A program made the position numbers and the translations under genes. Positions 55,080 to 62,786 of a stretch of 64,000 nt of DNA are shown here, in pieces (the stretch's first letter is position 1; each line of letters begins with the position of its first letter). The notes under the pieces are model-generated. The model had not been told where the DNA came from. It was given only the letters and a program-made list of their open reading frames with translations, and did no database searches. This DNA comes from Actinomycetota bacterium (GTDB taxonomy: Bacteria; Actinomycetota; CADDZG01; JAHWKV01; JAOPZY01): contig DASTWV010000043.1 of NCBI GenBank assembly GCA_035765775.1, positions 124,001 to 188,000 of the forward strand, in the 5' to 3' direction.

Positions 55080-56016
55080 CTGCAACGGCCCAAACTCCCA
55101 GAGAAACCGCGAGCCTCGGGATCGTTGCGCGCCGTCATGTCTGCTATTGCCGCAGGCCCCGGCCGGGCGTAGCGCTGCAGCGTCTGCAGGGAGCGGTGCC
55201 GACTCTGGCCATCAGCATCACCTCCGACACCCCCGCTTCGGCGAGATGGGTCAGGGCCGAGTGGCGCAGCTGGTGCAGCGTGCGGCCGCCGGAGTAGCGA
55301 TCGAAGAGCTCCTCGGCCTGACGGTAAGACAAGCGCGCCCGGCCGAGGACGGGATCGAGGTCGGTCGCCGCCGGCGCCCGGGCGGGAACCGGCCGGAGCG
55401 ACGCCAGAAACAGGGGGCCCTCCTTGCGGTCGCGGATGACCCGGGGCAGCAGGCGGGCGGATCCGGAGGCAAAATGCACCCATTCGATGGCGCCGCCCTT
55501 AGAGACCACCCGTGCCCTCCGGTTGGGCAGGTCCACGTCGTCGACGTCCAGAGCGAGGATCTCACTGGCCCGGGCGGCGGTGTCGTAGAGCGGCCGCCAC
55601 AGCGCCTTCTCCCGCACGGGCACGTCGCGGCGGCCCCACAGGGCCTCGAGCTCGGGGAAGTCGATCGCCCGCGTTTCGTCGACGTCGACCCGCCGCCGCT
55701 CGATCGGCCCGGTCGGATCCGACACCATCCAGCCCTGGCGCCGACAGTAGCCACAGAAGCTCTTCAAGGTGGCCACGTTGCGGTTCCAGGTCGCTGGCTT
55801 GACGTTGGGGTAAGCGGTGGCCAAGAACTGCTTGAGCGTGGCGGCGTCGAGCTCCCCCGCCGGGAACGCCGAGCCGACCGCCATCTCGAGGCGGCCCAGG
55901 GTGAGGGCGTACACCCGCCGGCTTGTCCTGGCCAGCGAGCACTCGCCCAGGAAGGCGGCTGCCGCCTCGGCCAGCCCGACCGGCTCGACCGAGAACGAAA
56001 GCACCTGTGCGGCCAT
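55076..56016 (-). pseudogene. Tyrosine recombinase/integrase, frameshifted before the catalytic Tyr
   Basis: From ATG 56016: SAM-like N-terminal domain (EAAAAFLGECSLARTSRRVY), catalytic Arg in TAARASEILALDVDD, then GRTLHQLRHSALTHLAEAGV (H-x-x-R). Frame zero ends wrongly (GTAPCRRCSATPG); one base shifted it reads RHRSLQTLQRYARPGPAAIA with the catalytic Tyr and stops at 55,076. The missing base is near 55,197-55,200. If this is an assembly error the integrase is intact and is followed by ATGA coupling to the next gene. Confidence 0.8.
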
Positions 56017-56161
56017 GGGACCTCCTACTTCGCAGTAAACGTACGGGCTTCATCCTGCGGCCACGTGCCTGGCGGGAGCCGGATTTCGGGGCGACTCCCC
56101 AGTGAAACGCAGATTCACGGCTGAGCCAATCTCGCGCAAAACACTTCCTGGCAATGGCTCG

Positions 56162-56181
56162 GCCCGGATCATGATCCGGGC
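56162..56181. promoter_or_regulatory. Perfect 20-bp palindrome upstream of the DUF3644-like gene
   Basis: GCCCGGATCATGATCCGGGC is identical on both strands. It lies 145 bp after the integrase start and 121 bp before the next gene. It is long enough for a dimeric repressor operator. Confidence 0.55.
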
Positions 56182-56302
56182 TCCGGGTGGTGGGTCGCTG
56201 GGATGCAAGCGTCCCTCGACGAACGCCTTTGATCGGGCCTACGGATCGCGCTGGGTACGCCTTGGCGAGTCAAGGGTCCCCCGATGGGTCAAAATTGCCC
56301 GC

Positions 56303-57382
56303 GTGAGACTACGGCGCGAGGCAGCCATCCTGAAGGGCAAGGCGCTGTCGTCCCTACGCCGAGCTCTCGCCAGCTTCAACAGTCATGACGACGATGGTCG
56401 GGCCGCAGATGTTCTTCTTAAGCTGCAACACTCATTTGAGATGCTTCTCAAGGCTGGGTTAGTGCAGAGGCGTGTAGCGGTTTTTGATGCGCAACTCGAC
56501 CAGTCGATTGGGTTCGAGAAGTGCGTGAACTTGTCTAGGGAGCACCTGGCGGTTACCGAAGGCGAGGCAGGAACTCTACGCGCAATAGATGCGCTTCGCG
56601 ATGAAGCCCAGCACTGGTTCAACGAGGTGTCAGAAGGCCTCCTTTACGCCCACACTCGTGCGGCAGTGACCCTATTTGACGATCTCCTCCAACGGTGCTT
56701 CGGGGATCGCCTGGTGAACTACCTCCCCCATCGGGTTCTGCCGATCTCCGCCGAGGCGCCGCGTGATATCCAGTTGCTAATCGACGAGGAGTACCATCAG
56801 GTTGCCGCACTCCTTCGACCGGGACTCCGGCGAAGGCCAGAGGCGCGAGCTCGGATCCGGACATTGCTAGCGATGGAAGCACATGCTGCTGACAACGTCC
56901 GGGTCAGCCGACGCGATGTGGATCGGGTTGAGTCCGGGATTCGCAGTGGGCTGCCCCTCCAACAAGTGTTTCCGCGCCTAGGTGAGGTCGCTACCGACAT
57001 CGCAGGCGAAGGCATCAATGTCGCTGTGCGATTCGTGCGGAGCGCTTCTGAGCCTGCTGCTCCGGTGCGGTTCATCGGCCCCGATGACCCCACTGAGGCG
57101 GCCGCAGTGCGGGAGGTCGACCTCCAGCGTAAGTACCATTGGGCGCCCAGTGAACTCGCTCGCCGTCTCGGCTTAGACACGGGACGCCTCAAGGCCCTCC
57201 GATGGAAGCTCGATGTGGAGAATGATCCTGACTGCACCCACACCTTCGTGTTCGGATCGCAGAGCATCAAGCGCTTCTCGGACAATGCGTTCACTCGAAT
57301 CCGTGACGCCCTCCCTCATGCCGACGTTGATTCAGTTAGACGCGAATATCTTGCCCACTCTCGCCGCATCGACCAGGGTTAA
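56303..57382 (+). CDS. DUF3644-like protein
   Basis: 359 residues from GTG 56303; the open frame extends further upstream but that part looks non-coding. The N-terminal half matches my recollection of DUF3644: ALSSLRRALASFNSHDDDGR, VLLKLQHSFEMLLKAGLVQR, RDEAQHWFNEVSEGLLYAHT. The C-terminal half (REVDLQRKYHWAPSELARRL, LGLDTGRLKALRWKLDVEND) looks like a helix-turn-helix-like module. DUF3644 proteins are often found in defence or abortive-infection contexts, but no activity is known. Confidence 0.65.
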   Translation: MRLRREAAILKGKALSSLRRALASFNSHDDDGRAADVLLKLQHSFEMLLKAGLVQRRVAVFDAQLDQSIGFEKCVNLSREHLAVTEGEAGTLRAIDALRDEAQHWFNEVSEGLLYAHTRAAVTLFDDLLQRCFGDRLVNYLPHRVLPISAEAPRDIQLLIDEEYHQVAALLRPGLRRRPEARARIRTLLAMEAHAADNVRVSRRDVDRVESGIRSGLPLQQVFPRLGEVATDIAGEGINVAVRFVRSASEPAAPVRFIGPDDPTEAAAVREVDLQRKYHWAPSELARRLGLDTGRLKALRWKLDVENDPDCTHTFVFGSQSIKRFSDNAFTRIRDALPHADVDSVRREYLAHSRRIDQG

Positions 57383-57569
57383 TAGGCGGGTCCGCGCGCA
57401 TCGCCGCAGACTCATCCTGAACGAGCAAGGGCCGCCCGAGGAAGCCTAGCAGTAGTGTGCCCCCGACCCTGGTCCTCCGCCGTGCGTGCAAATGCCACCA
57501 AGCCGCCGGCACCAATCCACGCTTCTAGGTGCGACGATCAATGGGATCTTAGGAGGGGAGGTCGGGACG

Positions 57570-58706
57570 ATGCTCGCCGGCAGGACCGCCGTATTTCTGA
57601 GTTGCTCGGAAGCTTACAAGTTGTCCGTCGCATGTAAATTCCGGGATACTCTCGACGCGATGGGGATCAAAGGAATCATCGTCACCGAAGAGCCGAACCT
57701 AGTCGGGGTCTTCACCCTAGAAGACAAGGTCGACGCCTACCTGGACGCCTCGGACGCCTTCGTTGCGCTTTGTACGCCCGATAACACGCTATCGACTGGC
57801 GACGTGGAAACTCGACGGAACATAATCGACGAGATCCAGCGGGCGCGGTCGAGACCCCTGAGGGACAGAGTTGCCGTATTCAAATCTCAAGCCGTCAAAC
57901 TCCCCAGCAATATTCAGCCTGTCTACGAGAGACTCGACCCCGATGACCTTGCGCCCGCCCTCGAGAAGTTGCGGCTCCAAATTGAGGCATGGGACCTCCG
58001 TTCGTCCCACCCGGCCGGCCCAGCTATCCCCCGCCCAATTCACCTGAACGACCCCACGAAAGGGCTGCAGGTGGGAGAGCCGGAGCAAGCCGAGAGGAGA
58101 GTTCTTAATCTGTTCCTAGACTCTAGCAAGGATGACCAACGTGCTTATGTGGAGCGCCTTGTGGGCCTCATCACCGACGAACGGTCGAGCCAAACTGATC
58201 AATTGATTGCAGGCGCACTCCTCGAAGCCGCCTTAGGGCTGGACCCCGAGCTTATCGGCACGGAACCGATTGAGAAACTTGCGCGTAGCGACGACCCGAC
58301 GTGCCGAATAGCGGCGGTGGGAGCGCTCTGGACGCTGGCCCTCACGCTGCCTGGGAGGGTTCCTCTTGACTTAGTAGCCATCCTTTGCCGCCCAGCCGTA
58401 GAAGATTGGTATGTATGGGCCCCAGCACTGGCAACCCTTCAGGAACTTGCCCTGTCCCGGCCCGAAGCTCTCGCCATTATCGCCGAATTGACTAGCAGCG
58501 GAAACGTCGATGACCGCTACGCCGCGACGCGAGCCCTTCTCGATCTGGCGAAGGTCCGTCCAGAGATCATTCCTCCGTCCATTGTTGAGAAGCTTAAGAG
58601 GGATCGTGAGGAATCGATCCGCGAGTCCGCACGCGTCCTCGAGGCCGAAGCAGCGAGAGCCAGCGCTCACGCCAGGGATCGCGCCTATCGGCGGTTCTTC
58701 ATCTGA
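57570..58706 (+). CDS. TIR-like nucleotide-binding domain fused to HEAT-like repeats
   Basis: 378 residues; ATG 57570 has GGAGGGGAG upstream. Residues 1-140 have TIR-like order: GRTAVFLSCSEAYKLSVACK, DAYLDASDAFVALCTPDN, RNIIDEIQRARSRPLRDRVA, VKLPSNIQPVYERL. Residues 190-378 are helical repeats (HEAT/ARM-like: PTCRIAAVGALWTLALTLPG, DRYAATRALLDLAKVRPEII). TIR enzymes in anti-phage defence cut NAD or make signals; the repeats could sense a trigger. Catalytic Glu not assignable by eye. Lies 188 bp after the DUF3644-like gene, same strand. Confidence 0.65.
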   Translation: MLAGRTAVFLSCSEAYKLSVACKFRDTLDAMGIKGIIVTEEPNLVGVFTLEDKVDAYLDASDAFVALCTPDNTLSTGDVETRRNIIDEIQRARSRPLRDRVAVFKSQAVKLPSNIQPVYERLDPDDLAPALEKLRLQIEAWDLRSSHPAGPAIPRPIHLNDPTKGLQVGEPEQAERRVLNLFLDSSKDDQRAYVERLVGLITDERSSQTDQLIAGALLEAALGLDPELIGTEPIEKLARSDDPTCRIAAVGALWTLALTLPGRVPLDLVAILCRPAVEDWYVWAPALATLQELALSRPEALAIIAELTSSGNVDDRYAATRALLDLAKVRPEIIPPSIVEKLKRDREESIRESARVLEAEAARASAHARDRAYRRFFI

Positions 58707-58790
58707 CCCCCATTTGATGAACGGTGAGCTTGCCCCGGTTTCCCGGACACCTACGATGAGGAGGCTATCCCTCCTCGGAAAGGAGCCCGG

Positions 58791-59062
58791 GTGCCAGCAC
58801 CTCACCCAGCAGAGTTCCGCCAGCGAGCCATCGAGCTCGGCCGGGAGCGGGCCAAGCCCGTCGCCGAGATCGCCAAGGACTTAGGCCTCTCGAAGTCCTG
58901 TCTGCGCAACTGGATGCACCAGGCCGACATCGACGACGGCCACCGGGAGGGACTGAGCACCGACGAGCGCAAGGAGCTCGTCGCGCTGCGCCGGGAGAAC
59001 CGGGTGCTCAGGATAGAAAGGAGATCCTGGGAAAAGCCGCGGCCTTCGTCGCCAACGAGAGC
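58791..59062 (+). pseudogene. IS3 orfA (helix-turn-helix), frameshifted at the end
   Basis: From GTG 58791: HPAEFRQRAIELGRERAKPV, AEIAKDLGLSKSCLRNWMHQ and ELVALRRENRVL. One base is missing near 59,026; in the correct frame the usual EILGKAAAFVANESNYKTK end follows, with a TGA at about 59,080. Confidence 0.75.
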
Positions 59063-59079
59063 AACTACAAGACAAAGTG

Positions 59080-59956
59080 ACCTTTGCCTTCATCGAGGTG
59101 GAGAAGGCCACCTACCCTGTCGCCACCTGCTGCCGGGTGCTCGGGGTGTCCACCAGCGGTTGCTACGAATGGCGCCACGTCAGACCCACCCGTCGGCGCG
59201 TTCGGTGGACGACGCCTCGCTGACCGAGAAGATCATCGTGCACAAGAGAGCTCCCGGGGCACCTACGGAGCGCCGCGGGTGCACGCCGAGCTGGTCCTCG
59301 GCGAGGGCCTCCGGGTCGGCCGCAAGCGCATCGCCCGACTGATGGCCGCCGCAGGCATCCAAGGGATCTTCACCCGGCGGCGCAAGGGCTGCACCCGTCG
59401 CAACCCCGCTGACGCCCCAGCCGACGACCTGGTGAAGCGCGATTTCAACGCCACCGGGCAGGGCCAGCTGTGGGTGAGCGACGTGACCGAGCACCCGACC
59501 CACGAGGGCAAGGTGTACTTGGCCGTTGTGCTGGATGCCTGGAGCCGGCGGGTGGTCGGCTGGTCGATCGCCGACCATATGCGCACCGAGCTGGTCGTCG
59601 ACGCCCTGCAGATGGCCATCTGGCGGAGGCGCCCGGCGGGCCAGACCATCGTGCACTCGGACCGGGGCAGCCAGTACACCGCCTGGGCGTTCGGCCGCCG
59701 GCCGCGGGCCGCCGGGCTGCTCGGCTCGATGGGGGCGGTTGGCGACGCCCTGGACAACGCCATGGCCGAGTCGTTTTTCGGGACCCTGCAGCGCGAGCTG
59801 CTCGACCGCCGACAGTGGGCCAGCCGCAAGGAGCTGGCCCAGGCGATCTTCGACTACATCGAGGCCTTCTACAACCCCCGCCGCCACTCCTCGATCGGCA
59901 ACCTCAGCCCAGTCGAGTTCGAGGCCCTTCACTCCTACAAGCAAGACGCGGCATGA
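59080..59956 (+). pseudogene. IS3 orfB (DDE transposase), frameshifted near its N-terminus
   Basis: The DDE catalytic triad is readable: Asp in LWVSDVTEHPTHEGKVYLAV, Asp in IVHSDRGSQYTAWA, Glu in NAMAESFFGTLQRELL. The region before HKRARGTYGAPRVHAEL has changed frame around 59,185 and 59,250, so the N-terminal part is broken. Stop at 59,956. Confidence 0.8.
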
Positions 59957-60179
59957 TCACCTCAGCCAACCTGTCCGGTGAACTGGGGCAAGTTCATGAT
60001 GCTTGAGTTTTCAATGGGGGCCGCCCTGCCGTCCAAGGGGCTCGGCTACTCATCCCTTTGTTCGCCAGCCGTTCGCTGGCCGCAATGTTCGCTCGAACCG
60101 TTCGGAGTCAGCCCCGTTTGCAGATGGAAGACAAGCCGTAAATTGCGGTGTCTGTAAGCGATTAGCGCATCCTTACACT

Positions 60180-60224
60180 GTGGAGCGACGCGGATTTGAA
60201 CCCCGGACCTCTACCGTGCGAGGT
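60180..60224 (-). other. tRNA-Val-like 3' fragment (possible att scar, copy B)
   Basis: Minus strand: CGCACGGTAGAGGTCC, the T-loop GGGGTTCAAATCC and CGCTCCACA, the last shared with copy C. No 5' half is present. Confidence 0.45.
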
Positions 60225-60555
60225 AGGCTGGGTCAAACCCATTGACCCTTGGTGACCTGCGGGAACGGTCCAAAGCGAATTGGGCAGGAGCGACGCTCCT
60301 GGCCCATCTCGGCCGGTCCCCCGGGGATCCCAGATGGGTTGCGCCCTTTTCTGCGCCCCATGATCCCCCCAGACGGCTGTTTGCCGACGCGCCGCCGAGC
60401 CTACAGAGCGCCCATGGGCGGCAGTTCGGCCGTTGGCTGGGATCGCGTCCCGCCAACTCGAAGCGTCTTCGTTGACGCAAAGGTAAGGGGCATGGAATAG
60501 GATCGCCAGGCGACGCTTACCGTTGTCGCCACGCAGACGACACCGAGGAGGCACC

Positions 60556-60812
60556 ATGCCGACCATAATCGGACGCCACGATATATCGAAGGGCAAGGAC
60601 CATTGCCTTGCTTCGCCAAAGCGTGAAGAGTTTTTCGGTCCCTTCGGCGTCACCAACGTCGGGAGTTTCCTCAACCCATATAATCCGACACAAATGCCGA
60701 TTCTGATGGCGTGGAAGCCCTCATGGCCGCGATGGAGACCGGGGCAGCGGGCGAGGCGATGCAGTACGACGGCGTCGTGCCCGAGACCCTGGTAATCCTC
60801 GTCGAAGAGTGA
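60556..60812 (+). pseudogene. Small YciI/EthD-sized protein, frameshifted
   Basis: ATG 60556, ribosome site GAGGAGG. MPTIIGRHDISKGKDHCLAS, KREEFFGPFGVTNVGSFLNP, then a break near 60,700 and, in a second frame, DGVEALMAAMETGAAGEAMQ and YDGVVPETLVILVEE. The pattern is of a dimeric ferredoxin-like ligand-binding protein. The central part is missing or shifted. Confidence 0.6.
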
Positions 60813-61406
60813 TCCGAGATTCACGTAATCCGGCTGCGCGGTTCCTCGGCGCCTAACTGGGCGTACTCGTGTACCGATGGAGGATCGCATAGGTCCTTAC
60901 TCCAATCATCTGGCTTATGTCTGTGGAGCGGAGGAGATTCGAACTCCCGGCCTCTTCCGTGCGGGAAAGTCTGGCGCAGTTACGAAGGGGCTCCCAGACG
61001 GCGAACTGTCTTCCTTGACCTGGGCAACCGCCTAGCCGATGGTCTCAGCGCATGCGGACGTTACCCACTGTTCACGGCCAAAAACGGCCAAATGACAACC
61101 AGAGGACGGCCACCGCCCTGCCAGCGAATTCGTCTGCTGACCAGGATGCATGTGCTCAGGGACGAACCGTGGTGAACACGGATGGGCCACGGTGCCGCCA
61201 GCGAGAGACGGGTTCTTGGCGGCCTCCGGTCCTTCCTGATCCAGCGCGTCCCGGGAGCCGGCGTCCGGAGCCGATCCGTGGGCACCAGCAAATCGGCCCG
61301 GGGCGTGTCGGCCCCGAAGCCCAACCCTAGGGCCGACCCGAGGATCCGCCCCGCCCGAGCTAGCCGAGGTATGATGGCGCCGCTTGCAAAGAATGGAGGG
61401 GTTGAG
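60812..61406. other. Intergenic stretch
   Basis: No supported gene. It contains tRNA-like fragment C (60923-60967) and a GC-rich segment (61,170-61,380) with open frames on both strands but no recognisable protein features. Confidence 0.4.
60923..60967 (-). other. tRNA-Val-like 3' fragment (possible att scar, copy C)
   Basis: Minus strand: CCCGCACGGAAGAGGCC, T-loop GGGAGTTCGAATCTCC and TCCGCTCCACAG, the best of three copies. The anticodon-stem end CACGGAAGAGG matches actinobacterial tRNA-Val. No matching 5' acceptor is seen upstream. Confidence 0.5.
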
Positions 61407-61600
61407 TGCAAGAGTTCGCAGGAGCACACAGCGTAGATTTGGAGTTCCAGTCCGTCCTCGAGGAAGCTCGAAGGCTTTACTCGAACTATCTCGCTCTAGC
61501 CCAGGTGGCCGACCTCGGCTATGCCCAGTCACTCCTGGGTGATGATAAGGCGGACTTTCCGGACACGCATAGTCCCTTGACCTTGGAAATTCACTCCTAA
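61406..61600 (+). CDS. Small protein preceding the serine protease, unknown
   Basis: 64 residues from GTG 61406 with GGAGGGG upstream. LEFQSVLEEARRLYSNYLAL is a predicted helix; LGYAQSLLGDDKADFPDTHS follows. The stop is one base from the GTG of the serine protease, so the two are tightly coupled. It could be a partner, adaptor or substrate of the protease. Family not recognised. Confidence 0.55.
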   Translation: MQEFAGAHSVDLEFQSVLEEARRLYSNYLALAQVADLGYAQSLLGDDKADFPDTHSPLTLEIHS

Positions 61601-61601
61601 C

Positions 61602-62558
61602 GTGCCGACCTGGAATAAACTGCTTAACGAGCTGGCAGACCAGGCTTCAGACACTGCCAAAGCGACCTGGCTGTCGCAGAAGACTCAGCAAGTACTCACT
61701 TCTATCGGACAACTAAGGGGTAATCTTAACGCAATTGTATATGCATCCGCATTTTTGCAGAAACCGCAGGCTCCTCCTCCGCTAATCAGTATCACGCACG
61801 AAGACCTTGACGGATTGATGGCCGCAGTACATGGCACGGATTCATCGAGAGGGTTGGCGCTGATCCTGCACACCCCTGGCGGTGTGACAATTGCGGCGGA
61901 AACCTTGGTTGCTTACCTGCGATCGAAGTTCACCCACATCGAGGTTATCATTCCGGCTCTTGCTATGTCTGCAGGCACGATGATGGCCCTAGCTGCCAAT
62001 TCGATTTACATGGGTCGGCAGAGTCAACTAGGGCCGATAGACCCACAAATGCCGGTTGGAGGGCGAAGTATCTCCGCCCGCGCTGTGGTTGAGCAGTTCG
62101 AGCGCGCGAAACTTGAAATCAGAGGCGATGCGTCCAAGGAGTTACCAGGCGACCTGCTTCTCGCTCATGTGTGGGCACCTATTTTGGCATCGATGGGACC
62201 GGCCCTGCTGCAGGAGGCACAAAACGCTCTCGACTACTCGGAGCGAATGGTGGCAGGTTGGCTTGCACAATACATGTTTGCGGGAACTCCCGAAGCCGAG
62301 GAGAAAGGCAAAGCCGTGGCGCATTATTTCAACGATGCCACGCAACACAAGAGTCACGGACGACGCATTGATCTGCGGGAGGCGAGGAGCCAAGGGTTGA
62401 ATGTGCACCCCTTGGAAGACAGCCAGCCACTTCAGGAATCCGTTCTTACTCTTTACCATCTAATGACAATTGCTTTCCAACAGAGCCCAGCGACGAAGGT
62501 CGTCCAGAGCAGCAGCGGGGGCGTCTGGCTTAAGAATTGGACTCCCGGCCAAGCATGA
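61602..62558 (+). CDS. ClpP-class serine protease (SDH_sah-like)
   Basis: 318 residues. LALILHTPGGVTIAAETLVA, the nucleophile Ser123 in LAMSAGTMMALAANSIYMG and QLGPIDPQMPVGG are hallmarks of the SDH_sah/ClpP-like periplasmic-type family. No signal peptide, one weak hydrophobic segment around 113-130. SDH_sah proteins also occur in defence-type loci. Visibly lower GC than the chromosome to the left. Confidence 0.85.
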   Translation: MPTWNKLLNELADQASDTAKATWLSQKTQQVLTSIGQLRGNLNAIVYASAFLQKPQAPPPLISITHEDLDGLMAAVHGTDSSRGLALILHTPGGVTIAAETLVAYLRSKFTHIEVIIPALAMSAGTMMALAANSIYMGRQSQLGPIDPQMPVGGRSISARAVVEQFERAKLEIRGDASKELPGDLLLAHVWAPILASMGPALLQEAQNALDYSERMVAGWLAQYMFAGTPEAEEKGKAVAHYFNDATQHKSHGRRIDLREARSQGLNVHPLEDSQPLQESVLTLYHLMTIAFQQSPATKVVQSSSGGVWLKNWTPGQA

Positions 62559-62786
62559 CCGATCGTTTTCCCACCGGGCTCCGCATCGGCGTCGCCAAAC
62601 TAAGTTCGGGGTCATCGGGTGTTTGCGCAGTCCAACGTGATCGTCGGGTCAACCCCCTGTCAGCATGTCCCTGGCGGCCCGGTAGCGGCGACCTCCGCGG
62701 TGGCCTGCCGGGGGAGGGTTAGCCGTCGGTAGCGCACGTGACTAAGATGCGCTGTCCTCAGGCCCAAGAAGGAGACTTGCCTACCC

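Larger units (their letters stand above)
58725..59996 (+). mobile_element. IS3-family insertion sequence (about 1.27 kb)
   Basis: Bounded by imperfect inverted repeats: TGAGCTTGCCCCGGTTTCCC at 58,725 on, and its counterpart TGAACTTGCCCCAGTTCACC read from 59,996 on the other strand. It contains orfA- and orfB-type frames. No clear target duplication is visible. Both frames carry frameshifts, so the copy is probably inactive. Confidence 0.8.

Noticed and set aside
58725-59996. Programmed -1 frameshift between IS3 orfA and orfB
   Set aside because: No A-rich slippery heptamer was seen at the frame changes, and there are additional shifts within orfB, so these look like inactivating indels.
60923-61010. 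Complete tRNA-Val gene
   Set aside because: The T-arm and acceptor 3' side are present, but no matching D-arm or 5' acceptor could be folded upstream, so only a fragment is claimed.
61032-61532. Minus-strand 166-residue ORF in the gap before the small protein
   Set aside because: Low-complexity Arg/Ser/Pro composition, no motif or ribosome site, and it overlaps the coupled small ORF on the other strand.
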